From CAYZQE01 sp964480635 (GTDB taxonomy: Bacteria; Pseudomonadota; Gammaproteobacteria; GCA-001735895): a DNA stretch of 25,548 bases. A program made the position numbers and the translations under genes. Location of the stretch: NCBI GenBank assembly GCA_964480635.1, contig CAYZQE010000027.1, forward strand, positions 1 to 25,548, given 5' to 3'. Numbering within the stretch: position 1 is the first letter of the stretch; each line of letters begins with the position of its first letter. The notes beneath the pieces were generated by a model, which worked only from the letters and a program-made list of their open reading frames with translations, made no database searches and had not been told where the DNA came from. Below are positions 1 through 6,691 of the stretch, one piece after another.

Positions 1-212
1 GGCGCAACTTGAAGCTAATGACGAGTCCTTAGTGAAAGTTGGAACGACGGAGAGAATGCCTTGATAGCTAGGTCGATAAATGCTCCTGCATTATCGACAT
101 TCACCACATCCATGTGGCTTCCCTACGGGTCGTTGCCAAATGATCGCCAGCGTTGTTATCGAATTTTGTGGTATCTAGATGACACTACAATCCGATGCCT
201 AGCTGACAATAA
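1..212. other. Structured, non-coding-looking repeat-like region
   Basis: No convincing gene is seen. Two compact hairpins are visible: GTCGATAAATGC (72-83) with GCATTATCGAC (88-98), one bulge and a 4-nt loop, and CCACAT/ATGTGG (104-109/112-117). A 32-codon ATG-started frame runs on the minus strand from 113 to 15 and ends in SLRTRH; it gives me an unverified impression of a short peptide that recurs in many genomes. The region directly abuts the truncated azlD remnant, so it may be a mobile or repeated sequence that displaced the 5' part of that gene. Confidence 0.3.
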
Positions 213-392
213 TTTGGCTTAGATAAAAATTATGGAGTTAATCAGGATTTCCTTAACGATAAACAGTTAAATTTTGAGCTTTCTAATCCCTATTTACTGG
301 CGACAAGTCTAGCGATTGCCTTGGCTTTAGTGACCCGAAATGTGTTGTTAACCACTGTTGTCAGTATGTTGTTCTTTTTCTATATTCAATAA
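213..392 (+). pseudogene. 3' remnant of azlD (branched-chain amino acid exporter subunit)
   Basis: An open frame without a start codon ends at a TAA at 390-392. Its last ~45 codons read as the C-terminal end of AzlD, the small membrane partner of AzlC in branched-chain amino acid export: an LSNPYLLA stretch, a hydrophobic helix, then LVTRNVLLTTVVSM and a final hydrophobic segment. The LSNP.LLA and TRN.LLT.VV.M pattern is typical of the family. The frame is closed by a TAA at 210-212 and no azlC or azlD N-terminus is visible upstream, so this is a 5'-truncated relic of a protein normally around 100-110 residues. The assignment is from recognised motifs only. Confidence 0.55.
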
Positions 393-427
393 ATTTCAAT
401 TATTATTTAAAAAATCTATATTAGATG

Positions 428-456
428 TTGACTATATTAGGAAATTCTAATATAGT
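428..456 (+). promoter_or_regulatory. Strong sigma70 promoter with overlapping dyad
   Basis: TTGACT (428-433) and TATAGT (451-456) are separated by 17 bp, each matching the sigma70 consensus at 5 of 6 positions. A perfect 10-bp inverted repeat, ACTATATTAG (431-440) and CTAATATAGT (447-456), covers the spacer and both hexamer edges, and another CTATATTAG lies just upstream near 417. The dyad could be an operator for a repressor that occludes RNA polymerase. The promoter points at the small secreted protein gene beginning at 532. Confidence 0.7.
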
Positions 457-531
457 TCGTTTCATAGTGAGACGTAAGGCAAATAAGCCGCTTCTCACAA
501 CCGATTTTTAATTTTATTTTGGAGATTTATC

Positions 532-864
532 ATGAAAACTATCATCACAGCTGCTGTACTTTTAATTGCTTCTTCTACTGTTTCTGCTTTCGACATGCCT
601 TTTTTCGGTAACGGTTCTAACGCTAACAACGGTACTTTCGGTGGCAACGCTATCACTGATACTGCTGGTAACGGCGCACACAAAGGTAGCGGTTCTGCAG
701 ACGGCGAAGGCGAATTTTCTTTCGCTATGTCTTTCAAAGGACGCGGTACTGCTAAAGCTGATACAGATACAACTGCTGCTTACACTGGTAAAGCAAACGC
801 AGACGTTAACTCTAAAGCTGACACAGCTTCTAAGAGCGAGACTCGCGGTGTCGTTAGTCAGTAA
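532..864 (+). CDS. Small secreted Gly/Ala/Asn/Asp-rich protein, possibly sulfur-globule-like
   Basis: 110 residues. An N-terminal signal peptide (about residues 1-19, ending TVSA) is followed by a mature protein starting FDMPFFGNG and then low-complexity sequence rich in G, A, N, D, T, S and K, with AD/ADT-type repeats (ADTDTTA, ANADVNSKADTASK). There is no Cys or Trp. The start is supported by GGAG at 521-524, 7 nt upstream. Codon choice is unlike the rest of the window: Phe TTC, Asn AAC, Gly GGT, Ala GCT and Thr ACT dominate, the mark of very high expression, which fits the strong promoter. Composition and export suggest an abundant periplasmic or surface structural protein. Secreted Gly/Asn-rich proteins of sulfur oxidisers, including sulfur globule proteins, look similar, but I cannot confirm homology. 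Confidence 0.7.
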   Translation: MKTIITAAVLLIASSTVSAFDMPFFGNGSNANNGTFGGNAITDTAGNGAHKGSGSADGEGEFSFAMSFKGRGTAKADTDTTAAYTGKANADVNSKADTASKSETRGVVSQ

Positions 865-893
865 GTTCGGCTCAGTAATTTTGAGTTAGAAGT

Positions 894-922
894 CTACTCT
901 AAGAGCTTTGCTCTTGGAGTGG
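894..922 (+). terminator. Hairpin downstream of the small secreted protein gene
   Basis: CTACTCTAAGAGC (894-906) pairs with GCTCTTGGAGTGG (910-922) around a TTT loop. All 13 positions pair, counting two G-U wobbles. Only a short ATCTTT follows, so it may act as a transcript-stabilising 3' hairpin or a weak terminator rather than a classical one. Confidence 0.6.
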
Positions 923-1000
923 ATCTTTAAGTAAATTACCTTAAGGAGATCCTGAACAACCGCCAATTATTTTTTACTGGCTAAAATGCACGACAACTTC

Positions 1001-1056
1001 CGTTAAATTCGACGCAATAGCCAGCTATTACGACGCATTTAACGAAACTTGACGCA
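1001..1056. repeat. Nested dyad with three GACGCA repeats
   Basis: CGTTAAAT (1001-1008)/ATTTAACG (1037-1044) and AATAG (1016-1020)/CTATT (1025-1029) share one axis of symmetry, giving a hairpin with a symmetric 7x7 internal loop. GACGCA occurs at 1011, 1032 and 1051, spacings of 21 and 19 bp (about two helical turns). No gene is found between 865 and 1371. This could be a protein-binding array or part of an RNA ending at the terminator at 1199. Confidence 0.4.
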
Positions 1057-1153
1057 CATTTTTTCTCAGTAAAATTCTAATCGCGGTTATTCAGTGTCTC
1101 CTTATAAAGGGCCCATAGTTTATTTAAAGATCCATTCCTCCTTTTGTGATTAT

Positions 1154-1199
1154 TACCCTTACAGGGTATTTTTACCCCTCTCTTAGAGGGGTTTTTTTT
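1154..1199 (+). terminator. Rho-independent terminator with preceding small hairpin
   Basis: CCCCTCT (1175-1181) and AGAGGGG (1185-1191) form a 7-bp GC-rich stem with a CTT loop, followed by eight T residues (1192-1199). A second small hairpin, TACCCT/AGGGTA (1154-1159/1163-1168), precedes it. It lies about 310 bp beyond the secreted-protein gene, so it either terminates read-through or ends a separate untranslated RNA. Confidence 0.85.
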
Positions 1200-1279
1200 G
1201 CCTAAAATAAAGTTGTCAGAATGGGGGGCTACACTTTTAGGCAGTTAAAATTAATTGGACTTGCTACGGCATCATTTTC

Positions 1280-1307
1280 TTGTAATTATGTTTAAGCGGC
1301 ATATAAT
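1280..1307 (+). promoter_or_regulatory. Probable promoter of the first PstS-like gene
   Basis: TTGTAA (1280-1285) and a perfect TATAAT (1302-1307) are 16 bp apart, about 65 bp upstream of the ATG at 1372. An AAGGAGG at 1341-1347 lies about 24 nt from that ATG, too far for a normal ribosome-binding site; AAAAGAG at 1358-1364 is better placed but weak. Confidence 0.5.
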
Positions 1308-1371
1308 CGAAAATTACTGAAGGAATAGGACTACAATTTTAAGGAGGTACTAAACCTAAAAGAGCTAGCTT

Positions 1372-2267
1372 ATGCCTAAAAATATCTCTAACTACGCGCC
1401 AATCCCTATTTTTTCTTTTTTCTACTTACATTTCCATTTAATAATAGTTTTGCCCTTGAGCCCATTGCAAACACGATTACATGGGCAGGATGCGGTATCT
1501 CTAAAAAATCGTATATGACGGCTTTAGCGAAAGAGTTTGAAATAACTCACGGTGTGAAAATCGACTTACAAGGCGGTGGGGCAACTCGTGGCATTAGAGG
1601 TACGGCTCAGCGTAAAACAATGATGGGTGGAAGTTGCCGTATGCGCTTGCCTGAATATGATTCATCTGAAAGTTATGTGAAATCACATCCAATTGCTTGG
1701 GATGCATTAGCGGTTATTGTTAACCCTAAGAATGCTATTTCTGATATAAGCACAGATCAAATCCGTCAAATTTATACAGGTAAAATAACGAACTGGTCTG
1801 ATCTTGGCGGCCCTGATGCTCCAATACACCTTTATGTTAGACAGGGCAAATTATCAGGTGTTGGTTATACTATTAGGCAATATATTTTTAAAGATTCGCA
1901 GCAAGAGTTTATAACAAAAAATAAGTTTATTGTTAAATCATCAGGGCCCTTAGAAAAAGGAATTGAACAAGATCCTTTAGCCATAGCGATCACTGGCGTT
2001 AGCAGCGCACGCAAACGCGATGTGAAAATAATTTCTATAGAAGGTTATTCGCCTACTTATGAGAACGTGCTTAAAGGAAATTACATTTATTATCGTCCGT
2101 TATATTTGATCACCCAAGGGCCACCAAAAGGCAATGTGAAGAAGTTTTTAAAGTTTGCTCGTTCAAAAACAGGTAGAGCAATTCTCCGTGCGAACAAAAC
2201 AGTCCCTTATCGAGATGCTTTGCATTTAATGACAAAAACAGTTATTTATGGCTTTGGGGTTAAGTAA
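1372..2267 (+). pseudogene. Phosphate-binding (PstS-like) periplasmic protein with frameshifted signal peptide
   Basis: The body from 1515 on (250 residues) matches the PstS-like family: AKEF..THGVKIDLQGGGATRGIR, PIAWDALAVIV, QIRQIYTGKITNWSDLGG, KLSGVGYTIRQ and SSGPLEKGI. The segment just upstream in the same frame (about 1410-1514) reads as the rest of a signal peptide (NNSFALEP) plus the conserved ITWAGCGISKKSY, but has no start codon. The only plausible start, ATG 1372, is in another frame and gives MPKNISNYAPIPIF before the frames join in a T6-C-T6 tract (1409-1421). One missing T, or two extra, explains it. It may be a pseudogene, a phase-variable gene or a sequencing error. The ADLGG motif of the intact paralogue at 8790 is TMMGG here, losing the Asp at a position that contacts phosphate in PstS. 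Confidence 0.7.
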
Positions 2268-2392
2268 GCCTAGTGCGTTAATGTCGTTTTACATGCCGCC
2301 ATCAAATGTCCACAACGTTGTTGTGTTTGTAGTGGATAGGATCACTGTGTTTATAGAACAAGCTTAATTTAACGTCGCTATCATTGAGCTGA

Positions 2393-2476
2393 ATTCTCTA
2401 TAAGCGTTAAATATTCTATATGAGAATATTATTCTATTCTTAATTATTAGTAATTAATCAATCGATTCTCTATAAT
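2393..2476 (+). promoter_or_regulatory. Repeated ATTCTCTATAA motif and -10 box upstream of SLC13 gene
   Basis: The 11-mer ATTCTCTATAA occurs at 2393-2403 and again at 2465-2475, 72 bp apart. Between them lies an inverted repeat AATATTCT (2410-2417)/AGAATATT (2423-2430). The second copy contains a perfect TATAAT (2471-2476) with no good -35, as might suit an activator-dependent promoter. It faces the permease gene at 2538. Confidence 0.4.
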
Positions 2477-2537
2477 CTTGTATTTTTACTCCCTAATGGA
2501 ATACATTAGGTTAATTGAGTTGGAATATTGAAATATT

Positions 2538-4526
2538 ATGAATGCACAAGTTGAAAGTGAGCCAGTAGCTGAAGCTAAACCGCCGATATTAAGTACCAAA
2601 CAAATGATAGCGGCTGTTTTTTTTGCAGCCGCAGCCGGTGCTTTGGCCATGGTCGTGCCATCCATCCAAATTGCTTGGGTGATGGGTATATTAATGCTGA
2701 CAATTTATTTGTTTGCATTTGAAGTAGTTGGTGTTGATGTTGCCGCAGCATCAGTGATGATTTTGTTAGGCTTAACGACTCTATTTGCAAGCTATATGGG
2801 TTTAGATGCTGGTTTAGTGGACAACACGAAGCTTTTTGATGGTTTTAGCTCAAATGCGGTTATGTCAATTATTGCAGTGATGATTATTGGTGCAGGCTTA
2901 GATAAAACAGGCTTAATGAGCAAGGTTGCGAGTTTTATTTTAAAAGTGGGTGGGAAAACTGAAGCGCGTATTATTCCCATTATCTCTGGTTCAGTAGGGA
3001 TTATTTCTTCGTTTATGCAAAACGTAGGTGCAGCCGCTTTGTTCTTGCCTGTTGTGAGTCGAATTTCAAGCCGCTCTGGCTTACCTATGTCACGTTTATT
3101 AATGCCTATGGGTTTTACCGCTATTTTGGGTGGCACAGTGACGATGGTTGGTTCAAGTCCGCTAATTTTATTAAATGATTTAATATTAACGTCAAATCAA
3201 TCCTTACCTGCCGATCAGCAAATGGATACTTGGGGGCTATTTTCGGTGACACCAGTTGGTTTAGCTTTAGTGGCAACAGGTATTATTTATTTTGTAGTGG
3301 CTGGTAAGTATGTGTTACCGAAAACGAACGCTGATGCAATAAAAACAACTGACCCCATGGATTATTTTCGTGAAGTTTATAATATTGAATATTCAATTTA
3401 TGAGTTAGTTGTTCCCATATCAAGCTCTTTAATTGGGCAAAAACTAGATGATGTGGAAACAAAATATCGTGTTCGTGTTATTGCTAATAAGGTCGGAAAT
3501 GAACCAACCCATGTTGGGCCCGGTACCTTAGCACGGGATACTGAAATTCAAAGTGAAATGGTATTAGGTATTGTTGCAGCACCAGGTCACCTTAATTATT
3601 TTGTTGAAAAGTATGATTTAATTAAGCGTGATGTGATGCGCTCTTTTGTAGAAGATTTATCACCAACTAAAGCAGGAATTGCAGAAATTGTTATACCTCC
3701 TGGGTCAAAATTAGTGGGGCAATCAGCCCGTGATATTTGGTTGCGTAAGTCATATGGCTTGGCTTTAGTTGCGTTAAACAGGGCGGGTGAAACCATGCGT
3801 GAAGGCGATAATATTCGTAGCATGGATTTTCAAGTAGGTGATACTTTGGTCGTGCATACAACATGGCGGTCATTAGAGCGCATAGCGATGGACAAGAATT
3901 TTGTTGTCATCACAACTGAATACCCCCAAGAAGAAAAATTACGTCCTGAAAAATTAAAGTGGGCAGGTTTCTTTTTCTCGGTAGCTTTAGGTTTGGTTTT
4001 ATTCTCAGATTTGAGTTTATCAATTGCCTTATTTACGGGTGCTATTGGTATGATTATTTCGGGTGTTATAAAAATTGAAGAAGCCTATGAAGCAGTCAGC
4101 TGGAAAACAGTTTTTTTACTCGCTTCGCTTATTCCATTAGGTTTAGCCGTTGAAACCAGTGGTACGGCAAAGTGGATTGCAGATCAGGTATTATTGGTGA
4201 TTGGCGATCAACCCATCTGGGTTATTCAGGCTTCTATTGCAGTTTTAGCAACGTTTTTTACTTTGGTTATGTCTAATGTTGGTGCAACGGTATTGCTAGT
4301 GCCTTTAGCCGTTAACATTGCAATTGTTGTAGGCGCAAGCCCAGCAGTATTTGCTTTAACAGTGGCGCTTGCAACCTCTAACTCTTTCTTAATACCGACT
4401 CACCAAGTGAATGCATTAATTATGGGGCCTGGTGGATATCGTGTGCCTGACTTTATTAAGGCTGGTGGTATTATGACAATCTTATTCTTAGTTGTGTTAA
4501 TGGTTATGATGGGTTTAGTCTTCTAG
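2538..4526 (+). CDS. SLC13-family permease with internal RCK_C (TrkA_C) domains
   Basis: A 662-residue inner-membrane transporter of the divalent anion:sodium symporter superfamily (SLC13, also called CitT/ArsB-like). It has two hydrophobic halves with many membrane helices, roughly residues 20-265 and 475-660, separated by a soluble stretch (about 275-465). That stretch contains two RCK_C/TrkA_C-like repeats, recognisable from the paired SSLIGQKLDDV and GSKLVGQSARDIWLR patterns and the GDTLVVHTT ending. The C-terminal half carries MSNVGATVLLVPLAV, a typical SLC13 motif, and the N-terminal half has the counterpart SSFMQNVGAAALFLPVV. Substrate cannot be read from sequence; sulfate, dicarboxylates or other anions are all possible. 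The RCK_C domains usually sense small ligands. The ribosome-binding site is weak. It stands alone, with minus-strand genes downstream. Confidence 0.85.
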   Translation: MNAQVESEPVAEAKPPILSTKQMIAAVFFAAAAGALAMVVPSIQIAWVMGILMLTIYLFAFEVVGVDVAAASVMILLGLTTLFASYMGLDAGLVDNTKLFDGFSSNAVMSIIAVMIIGAGLDKTGLMSKVASFILKVGGKTEARIIPIISGSVGIISSFMQNVGAAALFLPVVSRISSRSGLPMSRLLMPMGFTAILGGTVTMVGSSPLILLNDLILTSNQSLPADQQMDTWGLFSVTPVGLALVATGIIYFVVAGKYVLPKTNADAIKTTDPMDYFREVYNIEYSIYELVVPISSSLIGQKLDDVETKYRVRVIANKVGNEPTHVGPGTLARDTEIQSEMVLGIVAAPGHLNYFVEKYDLIKRDVMRSFVEDLSPTKAGIAEIVIPPGSKLVGQSARDIWLRKSYGLALVALNRAGETMREGDNIRSMDFQVGDTLVVHTTWRSLERIAMDKNFVVITTEYPQEEKLRPEKLKWAGFFFSVALGLVLFSDLSLSIALFTGAIGMIISGVIKIEEAYEAVSWKTVFLLASLIPLGLAVETSGTAKWIADQVLLVIGDQPIWVIQASIAVLATFFTLVMSNVGATVLLVPLAVNIAIVVGASPAVFALTVALATSNSFLIPTHQVNALIMGPGGYRVPDFIKAGGIMTILFLVVLMVMMGLVF

Positions 4527-4804
4527 TAACTGTTCAGCTAATGGCTAAAATATGTCAACTAGGCGTTTAAAAATGATTGCTTACAGGGGTATGTCTTTTT
4601 AAGCTGTTGCCGGTAGGCCTAATAACCGCCTTGTTAAGTGTTGTTTAGGCATAAAGGGCTGCTACAGCGACGGAATGTTGCTAAGGGCGGTCTGTCAGTG
4701 GTTGTCGATAATATCCCTGTGATATTTGCAGTGTTATCATAGCGCAGACATGTCTACGTAGCAGTGGTTATTAGCTGTATTTTAAAGCTGTTAAATCAAT
4801 AGAG

Positions 4805-6322
4805 TTATAAACATTTAAATGCAATCATGGCGATATCATCATATAAGGCTTTAGAGCCTATAAATTGATTTAAATCTTTAATGATATGATGAATGACGTC
4901 GTAAGCCGATAGCCTTTGGTGCCGTTGTGCTTGTTCGCATAGGCGCTTAAAGCCATATAATTCCTCGTCAGAATTTGCGGCCTCAGTGATGCCATCAGTG
5001 TGTAAAAGAACTAAATCACCCGCTTCTAACTTGACTTCAAATGTTTTGGTGAAAGGTTCAATGTCATCAATAAAACCAACATAAAAACCTAATTCATCGG
5101 TATCTATTAATTCTAAAGTTCCGTTATTGCGTACAATAATAATGTTTTCATGTTGCCCGCTGATAATGAGTTTTTTATCGTTAAGGTGCAATAGAGATAA
5201 ACTTAAATGTCGATCACTATTCATACGTTTAATATTCTGAAATAAGCTAAAGTTGATGCTGTTTAATGAGGTGTTTAATTGTTCATTATCATAATTGCTT
5301 TGATGACGAATAATACTTTGAGTCATTAGCATGATAATGCTACTCATTAAGCCGTGATCGGTGACATCACCAATACAAATGAGTTGACCGTCTTGATAGG
5401 GTAATACATCAATATAATCACCACCCACTTCATCAGCTGATTCAATATAGGTCGCAATATCTAAATTTTTGAATTGTTTTAATTCTTGATGAGGTGGAGC
5501 GATAAATTTTTGAATTTGACGATTGACTTCAATTTCGGCATTAATTCTGGAATGTTCTTTTTGTAAGATTAATAAGTCATTAGTTCTTTCTGAAACCGTG
5601 GCTTCAAGGTTTTTATTGTGGTTTTCTAAATCGAGTAAAAGGTTATTGAGTTCAATTTTACGCAATTTAAATATGCGTAAAATAAAAATAATAATAAATA
5701 GGGAAATAAGAAAGGCCGCTAGATTCACTTGCTTAATAACTTGGTTTGATTTTTCATTGGATGAAAAGGTTTTATCAAGATTGTTTTGGGCATTTATAAG
5801 TTGAATGCTGATAAGCTTTTTTAGTTCAACTAATATTGATTTATTGCCTTCTCGAGCTTTAATAAGAATGTTTTGGAACACAACCCTGTTGTTGTTTGTT
5901 TTTGCATCAATGATACGTTCTAATTGCGCGCTAACAACAGTAATCTTGGTTCTTAATGCCCCCAGTCGGCGTAGTTGTTCCCTCGGTAAATTTAACTGTA
6001 ATAATAATTCACGTGCGTTTACAAATTCTGTTGCGACAACATTAAACTCAAGATTGTATTCATCTATTTTAAAGGGGTCAGATGATAGGTTGATATCATG
6101 AACGGTGAGCATACGATCCCGAATAGAGTTACTCATTTTAAGTAATAAATACTGATATTTTAAATTTTGTTGAATCGTTTTTTGAAAGCTAGCTAAGTTG
6201 CTTGCCTGACTTTTTTGAGTGATGATATAAGAGCTGAGTATCAGTGCGACGACCAAAATGGAACCACTAATTATTATGCCAGCCTCTGAAAGGACATGAG
6301 TTTTGAGCTGCCCTAAAGTCAT
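4805..6322 (-). CDS. Membrane-anchored PP2C/SpoIIE-type serine phosphatase (RsbU/SiaA-like)
   Basis: 505 residues. Two transmembrane segments (about 15-34 and 201-218) flank a mostly helical periplasmic sensor region. A coiled-coil linker (220-270) and a cytoplasmic SpoIIE-type PP2C phosphatase domain (about 285-503) follow. Metal-binding motifs are visible: VGGDYIDV (D302), GDVTDHG (D319) and LLHTDGITEA. Such enzymes dephosphorylate a phosphoserine on a STAS-type protein in partner-switching pathways. The STAS gene lies 16 bp upstream in the same operon and is the obvious substrate. The sensor half probably sets phosphatase activity in response to an envelope or extracellular signal. In organisation it parallels SiaA of Pseudomonas, though its sensor region appears shorter and is not recognisably HAMP-linked. 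Confidence 0.85.
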   Translation of the reverse strand: MTLGQLKTHVLSEAGIIISGSILVVALILSSYIITQKSQASNLASFQKTIQQNLKYQYLLLKMSNSIRDRMLTVHDINLSSDPFKIDEYNLEFNVVATEFVNARELLLQLNLPREQLRRLGALRTKITVVSAQLERIIDAKTNNNRVVFQNILIKAREGNKSILVELKKLISIQLINAQNNLDKTFSSNEKSNQVIKQVNLAAFLISLFIIIFILRIFKLRKIELNNLLLDLENHNKNLEATVSERTNDLLILQKEHSRINAEIEVNRQIQKFIAPPHQELKQFKNLDIATYIESADEVGGDYIDVLPYQDGQLICIGDVTDHGLMSSIIMLMTQSIIRHQSNYDNEQLNTSLNSINFSLFQNIKRMNSDRHLSLSLLHLNDKKLIISGQHENIIIVRNNGTLELIDTDELGFYVGFIDDIEPFTKTFEVKLEAGDLVLLHTDGITEAANSDEELYGFKRLCEQAQRHQRLSAYDVIHHIIKDLNQFIGSKALYDDIAMIAFKCL

Positions 6323-6338
6323 CTTTTTTATTATTTAC

Positions 6339-6683
6339 TTATTCGAAGGTTAGAACGATTTTAGGCATGAGACGCTGCAGATTTTTTAGTGACTTACTTT
6401 GCCAAGGTATATCGTTAGAGCCTTTTATTATTAAAGTTATGTTTTCTTTCTTACGTGCAGTAATGGCAAAGCGAGATAGCATTGCAATGCCCGAGCTGTT
6501 TAAAAACTCTAGCTTACTTAAGTCGACTGTTATTGAATCGCTTTTATCAAGACAGGTGTTTAATAGGTTACTAATATCGCTGTATTCATCAAGCCCCCTT
6601 AATCGTAGAGTGCCATCAATTGTAATTAGGTTATCATCTAAATAATGAGTGATTTTATAATTTTCGCCAGATAGTGTCGTCAT
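6339..6683 (-). CDS. STAS-domain protein (slr1659-like; SiaC-role candidate)
   Basis: A 114-residue single-domain cytoplasmic protein with a STAS/anti-sigma-factor-antagonist fold. The pattern is ITIDGTLRLRG, then TVDLSKLEFLNSSGIAMLSRF, then LIIKGS. The Ser63-Ser64-Gly segment is where STAS proteins carry their regulatory phosphoserine. It starts 8 bp after the upstream cyclase/ATPase gene and ends 16 bp before the phosphatase gene, so it sits between its likely kinase and phosphatase. By analogy with SpoIIAA or SiaC, phosphorylation by the ATPase domain and dephosphorylation by the PP2C enzyme would switch its binding partner. It is a true STAS sequence rather than the DUF1987 family to which SiaC belongs. 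Confidence 0.85.
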   Translation of the reverse strand: MTTLSGENYKITHYLDDNLITIDGTLRLRGLDEYSDISNLLNTCLDKSDSITVDLSKLEFLNSSGIAMLSRFAITARKKENITLIIKGSNDIPWQSKSLKNLQRLMPKIVLTFE

Positions 6684-6691
6684 ATGGTTCT

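Noticed and set aside
566..889. Open frame overlapping the small secreted protein gene in another frame
   Set aside because: The composition is a by-product of the repetitive codons of the real gene at 532-864, which has the promoter, ribosome-binding site and signal peptide.
1203..1371. Pho box upstream of the PstS-like gene
   Set aside because: Only an isolated TGTCA is seen; no tandem CTGTCAT-type repeats at 11-bp spacing.
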